A stretch of DNA of 8,392 nucleotides from Gammaproteobacteria bacterium HGW-Gammaproteobacteria-14 (GTDB lineage Bacteria > Pseudomonadota > Gammaproteobacteria > Pseudomonadales > Alcanivoracaceae). The notes below the pieces were generated by a model. That model was given only the letters and a program-made list of their open reading frames with translations. It had not been told where the DNA came from and did not search any database. Below are positions 1 to 6,823 of the stretch, in pieces (position 1 is the stretch's first letter; the number at the start of each line of letters is the position of its first letter). Both the position numbers and the translations under genes were made by a program. The stretch spans positions 1-8,392 of the forward strand of contig PGZG01000078.1 of the NCBI GenBank assembly GCA_002840115.1, read 5' to 3'.

Positions 1-1600
1 AATCCTCCATGCTGAAATCATCACGGGATGCCTGAATTTCCGTACGACGCTCATCGGAGTACTCTTCACGCACAGCGTGCAGCTCATCACGAATCACCTG
101 CATCAGGCGTTCGGGATCAGCCAGAATCAAGCCCAGCTCGCGAATCTTGTCGAGCAGGTCCTGATAGTCCAGTACCAGTTTTTCCTGCTCCATGCCGGTG
201 AGCTTTTGCAGGCGCAACTCAAGAATTGCCTGGGCCTGTTCCGGCGACAAATAATATTTTCCGTCACGTAGCCCAAACTGCTCTGGCAGATTATCCGGGC
301 GACACGCATCTTCTCCGCCGGCGCGTTCGAGCATTTCAATCACGTTGCCCGGCGCCCATGCGGTAGCAATCAAACGCTCTTTCGCCTCTGCACCGCTGGG
401 AGATTCCTTGATTAACTGAATCACCGGGTCAATGTTAGCCAGAGCAACTGCCAGACCTTCCAGCACATGGCCTTTCTCGCGGGCCTTGCGCAGTTCATAT
501 ACCGTACGACGGGTCACCACTTCACGGCGGTGACGAACAAAGGCCTCCAGCATATCTTTGAGATTAAGAATGCGGGGCTGGCCATCCACCAATGCAACCA
601 TGTTAATGCCGAAAACGCTTTCCATCTGCGTCTGGGCATAGAGGTTATTGAGCACCACATCAGTGTTTTCACCACGACGAAGCTCAATGACGATACGCAT
701 ACCGTCTTTGTCGGACTCATCACGCAACTCAGTGATGCCTTCCAGTTTTTTCTCTTTAACCAGCTCGGCGATTTTTTCAATCAAGCGAGCCTTGTTTACC
801 TGATAGGGAATCTCGGTAACGATAATCGACTGCTTGCCAGCCTTGTCACTTTCTTCAACATGGGCGCGGGCGCGCATGTAAACCCGGCCACGGCCGGTAC
901 GATAGGCCAGCACAATACCTGCACGACCATTAATGATACCGGCGGTGGGGAAATCCGGGCCCTTGATGTATTCCATCAAGTCGTCCGGGGTCAGCTCGCT
1001 ATCATCAATCAGCGCCAGACAGGCATCCACCACCTCACCCAGATTATGCGGTGGAATATTAGTAGCCATGCCCACCGCGATACCGGAGGAGCCATTAACT
1101 AACAGGTTCGGCACCCGCGTTGGCATTACCGCCGGAATCTGTTCGGTGCCATCATAGTTGGGAACGAAGTCGACGGTTTCTTTATCCAGATCCGCCAGCA
1201 ATTCGTGGGCGATCTTCGACATGCGCACTTCGGTGTATCGCATGGCCGCTGCGTTATCGCCGTCAATCGAACCGAAGTTACCCTGACCATCCACCAGCAT
1301 ATGACGCAGCGAAAATGGCTGGGCCATACGAACAATGGTGTCATATACCGCAGAGTCGCCGTGGGGGTGATATTTACCAATCACGTCACCCACCACACGG
1401 GCGGACTTCTTGTAGGGCTTGTTCCAGTCGTTGCTCAACTCGTGCATGGCAAACAGCACCCGGCGGTGTACCGGTTTGAGGCCATCACGAACATCTGGCA
1501 AGGCTCGGCCGACGATCACGCTCATGGCGTAATCAAGGTAAGACTGTTTGAGCTCGTCTTCGATATTGACCGGGGTGACTTCTTTGGCGAGATCCGTCAT
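1..1600 (-). CDS. gyrA: DNA gyrase subunit A, N-terminal part (3' end outside window)
   Basis: GyrA is the DNA-breaking and rejoining subunit of gyrase. With GyrB it introduces negative supercoils in the cytoplasm. The minus-strand frame opens with ATG at 1600 (MTDLAKEVTPVNIEDELKQS) and stays open to base 1, giving 533 codons of a protein usually near 850-900 residues. The C-terminal pinwheel domain is therefore missing only because of the window edge. Numbering matches E. coli GyrA exactly in this part. The catalytic tyrosine is Tyr122 (codon 1235-1237, in AMRYTEVRMSK). The quinolone-resistance region reads KYHPHGDSAVYDT with Ser83 (1352-1354) and Asp87 (1340-1342), the residues of quinolone-susceptible enzymes. 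The winged-helix and tower regions (for example DESDKDGMRIVIE, FVRHRREVVTRRT) are intact with no frameshift. The Shine-Dalgarno is weak (AAAAGAG just before the ATG). Transcription is divergent from mtaD, as in Pseudomonas. The identification is essentially certain. Confidence 0.98.
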   Translation of the reverse strand, partial: MTDLAKEVTPVNIEDELKQSYLDYAMSVIVGRALPDVRDGLKPVHRRVLFAMHELSNDWNKPYKKSARVVGDVIGKYHPHGDSAVYDTIVRMAQPFSLRHMLVDGQGNFGSIDGDNAAAMRYTEVRMSKIAHELLADLDKETVDFVPNYDGTEQIPAVMPTRVPNLLVNGSSGIAVGMATNIPPHNLGEVVDACLALIDDSELTPDDLMEYIKGPDFPTAGIINGRAGIVLAYRTGRGRVYMRARAHVEESDKAGKQSIIVTEIPYQVNKARLIEKIAELVKEKKLEGITELRDESDKDGMRIVIELRRGENTDVVLNNLYAQTQMESVFGINMVALVDGQPRILNLKDMLEAFVRHRREVVTRRTVYELRKAREKGHVLEGLAVALANIDPVIQLIKESPSGAEAKERLIATAWAPGNVIEMLERAGGEDACRPDNLPEQFGLRDGKYYLSPEQAQAILELRLQKLTGMEQEKLVLDYQDLLDKIRELGLILADPERLMQVIRDELHAVREEYSDERRTEIQASRDDFSMED

Positions 1601-1634
1601 TGCTCTTTTATATCCCCTAACTGACAACGTCATA

Positions 1635-1651
1635 CCCGACCATTGGCCGGG
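1635..1651 (-). promoter_or_regulatory. GC-rich hairpin in the gyrA leader
   Basis: Read on the gyrA strand the sequence is CCCGGCC-AAT-GGTCGGG. This is a seven-pair stem, one pair being G-U in RNA, closed by a three-base loop. It lies between the candidate gyrA -10 and the start codon, about 35 bases upstream of the ATG. No T-run follows it, so it is not an intrinsic terminator. The fold is better on the gyrA strand than on the plus strand, where one pair is lost to A-C. A role in mRNA stability or translation is inference only. Confidence 0.4.
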
Positions 1652-1669
1652 CTTACTGGAAAGCTCGCG

Positions 1670-1678
1670 ATGATAGCA
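1670..1678 (-). promoter_or_regulatory. Candidate gyrA promoter, extended -10
   Basis: The minus strand reads TGCTATCAT, a TGn-extended -10 with one mismatch to TATAAT. The hexamer 17 bases upstream (CATGGT) is a poor -35, which fits an extended -10 promoter. Transcription would start near 1662, giving a leader of about 60 bases that includes the hairpin at 1635-1651. Assigned by eye from consensus similarity and position. Confidence 0.5.
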
Positions 1679-1706
1679 CAGACGGCGCCGAAACCATGCC
1701 GTAAAG

Positions 1707-1725
1707 GCGCTGAGAAGCGCTGAGA
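1707..1725. repeat. Short direct repeat with 10-bp period upstream of gyrA
   Basis: GCGCTGAGA occurs at 1707-1715 and again at 1717-1725, so the two copies lie one helical turn apart. They lie about 30-50 bp upstream of the candidate gyrA -10. This could be a protein-binding site, but two nine-base copies in GC-rich DNA may also arise by chance. Confidence 0.3.
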
Positions 1726-1800
1726 GCCGCTTTTGTGTACAACAGGGAGTCACCCACAGGGTTGACGGATGTTTTGACCACGGCTGGCAACGCGATCCGC

Positions 1801-1806
1801 TATACT
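1801..1806 (+). promoter_or_regulatory. Candidate -10 box for the mtaD-ubiG-mupP operon
   Basis: TATACT in the context CCGCTATACTGCGCG differs from the sigma-70 -10 consensus at one position and lies 55 bp before the mtaD ATG. A TTGACC at 1774-1779 resembles a -35, but the 21-base spacer is too long for an ideal pair, so the promoter may be weak or activator-dependent. A second TTGACT at 1814-1819 lacks a well-spaced -10. Confidence 0.4.
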
Positions 1807-1861
1807 GCGCGCCTTGACTACTAAATAAGCCTACTAATAAGACCACCAACCCGGAGCCCCG

Positions 1862-3193
1862 ATGAGCACTGGTGCCGCCCCCGCTGATCTGATTATCCAT
1901 GCCCGCTGGATTGTGCCCGTGGAGGGCAGCGGCCCTCTGGACCATCATGCGCTGGTAGTCCGCGACGGCCTGATTGCGGATTTGCTGCCGTCGGATCAGG
2001 CCGACGCTCGCTGGCAGGCCGAGCGAACCTTGCATCTGGGCCAGCATGCTTTGACCCCCGGCTTTATTAATGCCCACACCCATAGCGCCATGAATCTGTT
2101 TCGAGGTCTGGCGGATGACCTGCCGCTAATGACATGGCTGGAGCAGCATATCTGGCCCGCAGAGGGCAAGTGGATCAGCGACGAGTTTGTTTATGACGGC
2201 ACCCGGTTTGCCTGTGCCGAAATGATTCGTAGCGGCACCACCTGTTTTGCCGATATGTACTTTTTCCCCGAGGCCATCGCCCGAGCCGCCCAGGAAGCGG
2301 GTCTGCGTGCGACTCTATTTTCCCCGCTGCTGGATTTTCCCACCCCCATGGCTCAGGGACCGGAAGACTACCTTCGGCTGGCACTCACAGCCCACGACAA
2401 CTGGCGCCATGAACCACTGATCCAGATCGGCTTTGGCCCCCATGCTCCTTATACGGTGTCCGACGGCCCGCTACAGAAAGTACTGACCTACGCCGAGGAG
2501 CTGGACCTGCCCATCATGATGCATATCCATGAAACCGCGGGGGAAATCATGATGGCAACCACGGATGGCGGGCCGCGCCCATTACAGCGTCTGCATGATC
2601 TCGGATTGCTGGGACCGCGATTGCTGGCGGTCCATATGACTCAGTTAACCGACGATGAAATCGCCCTGCTAGCCCATACGGGCACTTCCGTGGTGCATTG
2701 CCCGGAGTCAAACCTCAAGCTCGCCAGCGGTTTCTGCCCGGTGGAGAAGCTGCGGCAAGCTGGCGTTAACGTCGCCCTCGGCACCGACGGTGCCGCCAGC
2801 AATAATGATCTGGATATGCCCGGCGAAATGAAAACCGCCGCACTGCTGGCAAAGGCCGTAGCACAGGATGCCGCCGCCCTACCCGCCGCCGCGGCTCTGG
2901 AAATGGCCACGCTGGCCGGCGCGCGTGCATTGGGCCTGGAAAGCCAGATCGGTTCACTGGTTATTGGCAAGCAAGCCGATATGATTGCCATTGATTTGGG
3001 CGCCCCGGAGACCCAACCCCTTTACGACCCGGTGGCCCAGATTGTGTATGCGATGAGCCGTCAGCAAGTTACCCATACCTTCGTTGCGGGTCGCTGCCTG
3101 ATGGAAAATCGCACCCTGACCACCCTGAATGAAGCCCGGGTTTTGCGTGACGCACGCACCTGGGGTGACCGTATCCGAGGAGAACAGCCATGA
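1862..3193 (+). CDS. mtaD: 5-methylthioadenosine / S-adenosylhomocysteine deaminase
   Basis: This is an amidohydrolase of the TRZ/ATZ and MtaD branch. It is predicted to deaminate 5'-methylthioadenosine, and in some members S-adenosylhomocysteine, to the inosine form in the cytoplasm for methionine and purine salvage. Of its 443 residues, about 1-60 and 370-443 form the composite beta domain around a metal-dependent TIM barrel. Visible metal and active-site residues are His72 and His74 (NAHTHSAMN), His221 and Glu224 (MHIHET), His258 (LAVHMTQL) and Asp309 (ALGTDGAASNND), in the order and spacing of Thermotoga TM0936. HCPESNLKLASG, typical of the family, is also present. The start at 1862 has GGAG five bases upstream. 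It heads a tight operon: its TGA overlaps the ubiG ATG as ATGA. Unlike the Pseudomonas arrangement I recall, mtnA does not lie between gyrA and this gene. Substrate preference between MTA, SAH and adenosine cannot be read from the sequence. Confidence 0.92.
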   Translation: MSTGAAPADLIIHARWIVPVEGSGPLDHHALVVRDGLIADLLPSDQADARWQAERTLHLGQHALTPGFINAHTHSAMNLFRGLADDLPLMTWLEQHIWPAEGKWISDEFVYDGTRFACAEMIRSGTTCFADMYFFPEAIARAAQEAGLRATLFSPLLDFPTPMAQGPEDYLRLALTAHDNWRHEPLIQIGFGPHAPYTVSDGPLQKVLTYAEELDLPIMMHIHETAGEIMMATTDGGPRPLQRLHDLGLLGPRLLAVHMTQLTDDEIALLAHTGTSVVHCPESNLKLASGFCPVEKLRQAGVNVALGTDGAASNNDLDMPGEMKTAALLAKAVAQDAAALPAAAALEMATLAGARALGLESQIGSLVIGKQADMIAIDLGAPETQPLYDPVAQIVYAMSRQQVTHTFVAGRCLMENRTLTTLNEARVLRDARTWGDRIRGEQP

Positions 3194-3918
3194 CCCCGGC
3201 GCAGGATAGTCCCCGTCCTCGCAATGTGGACGCTCAGGAAATTGCCAAATTTGAAGCACTGGCGGAACGCTGGTGGGACCCGACTTCCGAGTTTCGCCCA
3301 CTGCACGATATCAATCCGCTTCGGCTCGACTACATTGATCAGCGGGTCGGCCTGCGAGGCAAAACCGTGATTGATATCGGCTGCGGCGGCGGGCTGGTTT
3401 CCGAAGGCATGGCGCGACGCGGCGCTAAAGTCACCGGCATTGATCTGGGTGAGGCTCCACTGGCAGTGGCCCGCCTGCACGCGGAGAAAGACGGCATTGA
3501 GGTGGAATATCTGAATATTACCGCCGAAGAAATTGCCGCCCAGCGGGCCGGTCAATACGACGCCGTCACCTGCCTGGAAATGCTGGAACATGTGCCAGAC
3601 CCCGGTGCTGTCATTGCCGCCTGCGCCAAGCTGGTCAAGCCCGGTGGTCAGGTATTTTTCTCCACCATTAATCGCAACCCGAAGGCCTTTGCTCTCGCGA
3701 TTGTCGGCGCTGAATATATCCTCCGCCTGCTGCCACGGGGCACCCATGAGTACGCCAAGTTAATCAAACCCTCCGAACTGGCTGGCTGGGCCCGCGATGC
3801 CGGCCTGCAGCTAAAGGATACCTGCGGCATGCAATACAACCCCTTTAGCGCCCGTGCCAGCTTGAACCGGGATGTGTCTGTCAATTATCTGATGCACTGC
3901 ATCAAGGCTGAGGACTAA
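3190..3918 (+). CDS. ubiG: Ubiquinone biosynthesis O-methyltransferase UbiG
   Basis: UbiG carries out both O-methylation steps of ubiquinone biosynthesis, using S-adenosylmethionine and releasing S-adenosylhomocysteine. It acts in the cytoplasm at the inner-membrane face with the Ubi complex. Length is 242 residues against about 240 in E. coli. The family signature FEALAERWWDPTSEFRPLHD lies at 21-40. SAM-binding motif I is VIDIGCGGGL (60-69), with the acidic residue of motif II at Asp85 (TGIDLG). Post-motif residues are CLEMLEHVPDP (128-138) and VKPGGQVFFSTINR (149-162). The start overlaps the mtaD stop by four bases. AGGAGA at 3178-3183, seven bases before the ATG and inside mtaD, supports this start and indicates translational coupling. 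mupP follows after three bases. The mtaD-ubiG-mupP order is conserved in Pseudomonas, which raises confidence. Confidence 0.96.
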   Translation: MTPAQDSPRPRNVDAQEIAKFEALAERWWDPTSEFRPLHDINPLRLDYIDQRVGLRGKTVIDIGCGGGLVSEGMARRGAKVTGIDLGEAPLAVARLHAEKDGIEVEYLNITAEEIAAQRAGQYDAVTCLEMLEHVPDPGAVIAACAKLVKPGGQVFFSTINRNPKAFALAIVGAEYILRLLPRGTHEYAKLIKPSELAGWARDAGLQLKDTCGMQYNPFSARASLNRDVSVNYLMHCIKAED

Positions 3919-3921
3919 GCG

Positions 3922-4575
3922 GTGGCGGATGCAGTTTTTTTTGATCTGGATGGCACCCTGATTGATACCGCACCGGACTTCCACACAGTGCTTAATGCCA
4001 TGCTCGCAGAAAACGGACGTCCAGCCCTACCCTACAACAAAGTGCGCTCGCAGGTTTCCAATGGTGCCCGGGCGGTCATACACGCCGGTTTTGGCGGCAA
4101 GCCCGGCGAAACGGATTTTGATGCACGCCTGAACGAGTTTCTTGACCGCTATGTGGAACACCTCACCGTGGGCTCACAACTCTTTCCCGGCATGGCAACC
4201 GTACTCGACCGACTGGACGCACAACGCATTCCCTGGGGTATTGTCACCAACAAGCCAGCCCGATTTACCCTGCCTTTATTACAGGGGCTGCAGCTGAGTG
4301 ACAGGGTTGGCCCGGTTATCTGCCCGGATCATGTGGTGGAACGAAAACCCCACCCGGAGGGCTTGCTAAAAGCGGCCGCCATGATTGATGTACCGGCGGA
4401 TCGCTGTGTCTATGTGGGGGATCATGATCGCGATATTGCCGCCGGGCGTAATGCGGGCATGACCACCATCGGCGTGCTGTTTGGCTACCTCGATGATGGC
4501 GAAGATCCTTTACAGTGGGGTGCCGACCTCTATGCCGCCGATAGCAGCGAGCTGCTCAGCCTGCTTAACCTGTAA
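3922..4575 (+). CDS. mupP: HAD-family phosphatase, probable N-acetylmuramic acid 6-phosphate phosphatase MupP
   Basis: In the anabolic peptidoglycan recycling route, MupP dephosphorylates MurNAc-6-phosphate to MurNAc in the cytoplasm. The product then feeds AmgK and MurU, bypassing fosfomycin-sensitive de novo synthesis. The 217-residue protein shows all HAD motifs: FFDLDGTLIDT with nucleophile Asp8 and acid/base Asp10, Thr109-Asn110 in IVTNKP (motif II), Lys142 in ERKPHP (motif III) and Gly166-Asp167 with Asp171 in VGDHDRDI (motif IV). The alpha-helical cap between roughly 15 and 85 is of the phosphoglycolate-phosphatase (Gph) type. The start is GTG at 3922, with GAGGA at 3910-3914 seven bases upstream and DxD placed correctly near the N terminus. 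On sequence alone Gph is a possible alternative. The choice of MupP rests on its place directly behind ubiG and before yciK, as in Pseudomonas. Confidence 0.85.
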   Translation: MADAVFFDLDGTLIDTAPDFHTVLNAMLAENGRPALPYNKVRSQVSNGARAVIHAGFGGKPGETDFDARLNEFLDRYVEHLTVGSQLFPGMATVLDRLDAQRIPWGIVTNKPARFTLPLLQGLQLSDRVGPVICPDHVVERKPHPEGLLKAAAMIDVPADRCVYVGDHDRDIAAGRNAGMTTIGVLFGYLDDGEDPLQWGADLYAADSSELLSLLNL

Positions 4576-4643
4576 TCGGGTAAAGCTATAACCCAGCGCC
4601 CCCGACCTCATTAACATTGAGTGCCGCGCCAACATATTCAGCA

Positions 4644-4649
4644 GAGGAA
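4644..4649 (+). promoter_or_regulatory. Ribosome binding site fixing the yciK start
   Basis: GAGGAA lies three bases before the ATG at 4653, and the run AGAGGAAATAATG forms a typical though slightly close Shine-Dalgarno. It lies downstream of the in-frame TTG at 4617, which has no comparable site. It therefore argues for 4653 over the longer reading. Confidence 0.6.
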
Positions 4650-4652
4650 ATA

Positions 4653-5420
4653 ATGAGTACAGCCCAGACCAATGCCATGAACTATCAATGCCCGGCGGAT
4701 GCGTTCAAAGACCGGATTATTCTGGTCACCGGTGCCGGCGAGGGAATTGGCCGAGCCGCAGCACTGGCGCTGGCCAAACATGGCGCCACCGTGGTTCTGC
4801 TGGGCCGCACACCGGCGAAACTGGAGGCGGTTTACGACGAGATCAAGGCCATGGGTGCCCCCGAGCCGGCCATGGCTCCGGTCAATCTGGAAGTAGCACG
4901 GCCCGCGGATTTTGAAGAGCTGGCGGGACTGCTCGGTGACACCTTTGGGCGCCTGGACGGCATTTTGCACAACGCCTCAGTACTCGGTGAGATCACACCG
5001 CTTGATCAGTACGGCTACTCCACCTGGGACAGCGTGCTTCAGGTAAACCTGAACGCGGCTTTCTATTTAACCCGCTCCTTGCTGCCACTACTCAAGGACT
5101 CTGCCGACGCCTCAATCCTGTTCACCACTTCAAGCGTGGGTCGTAAAGGTCGTGCTTTCTGGGGAGCCTATGCAGTTAGCAAATTCGCCACGGAGGGACT
5201 TATGCAAGTGCTGGCGGATGAGCTGGAGAATGTGGCCCCGATCCGGGTCAACTGTATTAACCCCGGCGCCACCGCCACCCGCATGCGAGCCATGGCCTAC
5301 CCGGCGGAAGATGCCACCACCCTGAAACGACCTGAGGACATTCTGGCACCCTATCTGTTTTTGCTAGGCCCCGCCGGGCATGGCGTTAACGGCCAGTCAC
5401 TGGATGCACAACCACGCTAG
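4653..5420 (+). CDS. yciK: YciK-type short-chain dehydrogenase/reductase
   Basis: Classical Rossmann-fold SDR of 255 residues. The closest family I recognise is YciK, a cytoplasmic NAD(P)-dependent oxidoreductase whose physiological substrate is not established. The cofactor motif is VTGAGEGIGR (25-34, TGxxxGIG), followed by LHNASVLG (105-112), an NAS variant of the NAG motif. The catalytic set is Asn132 (QVNLNAAF), Ser160 (in FTTSSVGRKGRA), Tyr173 and Lys177 (GAYAVSKFATEG). CINPGATATRMRA (201-213) and the C-terminal DAQPR match the E. coli YciK pattern. The ATG at 4653 is preferred because of the upstream GAGGAA. An internal ATG at 4677 gives MNYQCPAD, which lines up with the E. coli N terminus, so a 247-residue form cannot be excluded. 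It follows mupP after 77 bp without a clear terminator and probably belongs to the same conserved cluster. Confidence 0.9.
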   Translation: MSTAQTNAMNYQCPADAFKDRIILVTGAGEGIGRAAALALAKHGATVVLLGRTPAKLEAVYDEIKAMGAPEPAMAPVNLEVARPADFEELAGLLGDTFGRLDGILHNASVLGEITPLDQYGYSTWDSVLQVNLNAAFYLTRSLLPLLKDSADASILFTTSSVGRKGRAFWGAYAVSKFATEGLMQVLADELENVAPIRVNCINPGATATRMRAMAYPAEDATTLKRPEDILAPYLFLLGPAGHGVNGQSLDAQPR

Positions 5421-5484
5421 CCCAACTCTGGTAAGGGGGTGGCTCCGGCCAGAACACCGCTGAGCATCCCCTGCAAAGCCAAGC

Positions 5485-5521
5485 TTGACCGAAACGCAAA
5501 CACAACTGACTCATCGGTCAA
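5485..5521. promoter_or_regulatory. Inverted repeat upstream of the AdeT-like gene pair, candidate operator
   Basis: TTGACCGA (5485-5492) and its exact reverse complement TCGGTCAA (5514-5521) are separated by 21 bases. Their centres are 29 bp apart, close to three helical turns, which would put both half-sites on one DNA face. The repeat lies 63 bp before the ATG of the first solute-binding gene and 64 bp after the yciK stop. The left arm also resembles a -35 box, but no convincing -10 follows at normal spacing. Apart from this and the Shine-Dalgarno at 5571-5574, I see nothing definite in the 163-bp gap. Confidence 0.35.
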
Positions 5522-5583
5522 CCGGGTTTAGTCTTCCTGCACGTACCGTGTTTACGAAAGACCAAGTGCCGGAGATAACAATA

Positions 5584-6771
5584 ATGAAAGCCCTTCTTAT
5601 ACTGATGCTGGCTGGCTCACTGACTCTGGCCGGAGTCAGTGCCGCTAATGATAATCCTGCCAATCTGAGCCCCGAGCAAATGGCAGAATTTCAGCGCCTG
5701 CTACCCGGCGTTGAACTCACCCCGGAATTGATCCGTATGATGATGGAGGTCAGCCTGAACGCCGACCTGCCCGTTAACGAGCGAATGCGTGCCATTGCCC
5801 GCCTTTCTGGCATCGACAAGCTGCCGGAAGGTCAGCGCATGAAACGGGTAATCTGCATCTGGGATCTGGTGGGGCGCAATGGCCCCGTTTTTGGTGCCGC
5901 CATGGAGGCTCGTGCTCAGGCACTGGAGTTTGGCATTGAGCTCGACATGGTCCCCTACACCAATGAAGGCGTCATGGTGGAGGAGTTTAAATCCGGGCGC
6001 TGCGATGCAGCATTAATGAGTGGGCTGCGTGCACGGCAATTCAATAAATTCACCGGTTCCATTGACGCTATTGGCGCAGTGCCAGATCGCGACCATTTAC
6101 GCACCCTGTTTCAGGTGGCCACTCATCCACGCAATGCCGGTCGCATGGTTAGCGGTCAGTACGTAGTACTCGGGGTTTTCCCAGCGGGAGCTGCATTTGT
6201 TTTTGTGAATGACCGCGAGATTAACACTCTGTCCAAGGCGGCTGGCAGGAAAGTCGCCGTGCTGGATTACGATCCCATGCAGGCTCGCATGATTGCTGGC
6301 GTCGGCGCCACCCCCGTAGCCACTGACATTACCCGCGCACCCGGTATGTTCAACAATGGCGTGGTCGATATTCTGGCGGCACCTTTGCTCGCTTATGAAG
6401 TGCTTGAGCTTTACAAAGGCATGAGCCCGAACGGCGGCATTATTAATTACCCGCTGGCACAAATCACCATGCAGTTGATCGGCCGAATTGATAAATTCCC
6501 CAACGAAGCCGCTCAGCTTATCCGTGAATCTTCATTTGAACAGTATGACCGGATTACCGCCATGGTCATGCAGGAGGAAGCCAAGGTGCCAGAACGCTGG
6601 TGGATCCCGATCCCGGAAAGCGATATGCGTGAATACGACACCATGATGCAGCAGGCCCGTATCTCGCTGCGGGACATGGATTACTACGACGCAGAAATGT
6701 TGACACTGCAGCGCCGCATACGTTGTCGCTTTGCACCGGATCGCGGAGAGTGCGTTAACCCGGTGGAATAA
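5584..6771 (+). CDS. Putative periplasmic solute-binding protein, AdeT1/2-like family (copy 1)
   Basis: Predicted exported protein of 395 residues whose fold and sequence pattern I recognise as the AdeT1/2-like putative solute-binding family, related to TRAP-type binding proteins. The ligand is unknown. Residues 1-20 form a signal peptide (MKALLILMLAGSL, then VSA before the likely cleavage). Residues 22-87 are a charged, helical-looking extension. The binding domain begins at VICIWDLVGRNGP (89-101). It contains RCDAALMSGLRARQF (139-153), VSGQYVVLG (189-197), RKVAVLDYD (222-230), MFNNGVVDILAAPL (255-268) and YEVLELYKGMSPNGG (271-285). Cysteines 91, 140, 381 and 390 are the only four and could form two disulfides after export. 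There is no lipobox. The start at 5584 has GGAG nine bases upstream. An in-frame TTG at 5485 would bury the signal peptide and is not used. A paralogue follows 52 bp downstream. No TRAP membrane subunit is seen. The AdeT name does not by itself imply a role in efflux or resistance. Confidence 0.75.
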   Translation: MKALLILMLAGSLTLAGVSAANDNPANLSPEQMAEFQRLLPGVELTPELIRMMMEVSLNADLPVNERMRAIARLSGIDKLPEGQRMKRVICIWDLVGRNGPVFGAAMEARAQALEFGIELDMVPYTNEGVMVEEFKSGRCDAALMSGLRARQFNKFTGSIDAIGAVPDRDHLRTLFQVATHPRNAGRMVSGQYVVLGVFPAGAAFVFVNDREINTLSKAAGRKVAVLDYDPMQARMIAGVGATPVATDITRAPGMFNNGVVDILAAPLLAYEVLELYKGMSPNGGIINYPLAQITMQLIGRIDKFPNEAAQLIRESSFEQYDRITAMVMQEEAKVPERWWIPIPESDMREYDTMMQQARISLRDMDYYDAEMLTLQRRIRCRFAPDRGECVNPVE

Positions 6772-6823
6772 TATGTTCGCTGTGCTCGCATCAGCATGCA
6801 CATTATCTCTAAGGACTCTACTT

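Noticed and set aside
467..1102. Long plus-strand open frame of 211 codons and several others inside 77-1624
   Set aside because: They are antisense shadows of gyrA, whose minus-strand translation matches GyrA residue by residue. The plus-strand products resemble no protein I know.
1340..1354. Possible quinolone-resistance substitutions in GyrA
   Set aside because: Codons 83 and 87 encode Ser and Asp, the susceptible residues of E. coli GyrA.
3061..3747. 228-codon minus-strand open frame
   Set aside because: It lies antisense to the end of mtaD and most of ubiG, both clearly real. Composition fits a GC-rich shadow frame.
4578..4600. Possible terminator after mupP (GGGT/ACCC pairing)
   Set aside because: Only about four pairs and no T-run follow. 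It is too weak to separate mupP and yciK into different transcripts.
4617..4652. TTG-initiated 12-residue extension of YciK
   Set aside because: The GAGGAA Shine-Dalgarno sits just before the ATG at 4653, and family members start near or after that point.
4965..4985. NAS in place of NAG in the YciK SDR motif (LHNASVLG)
   Set aside because: I recall the same variant in Pseudomonas YciK proteins, and the catalytic Ser-Tyr-Lys set is intact, so this is not a defect.
5426..5452. Possible terminator after yciK (TCTGG/CCAGA pairing)
   Set aside because: The stem is interrupted, G-rich on one side, and not followed by T residues.
5485..5583. TTG-initiated 33-residue extension of AdeT-like copy 1
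   Set aside because: It would place a polar stretch ahead of a clear signal peptide. The ATG at 5584 has a GGAG at good spacing.
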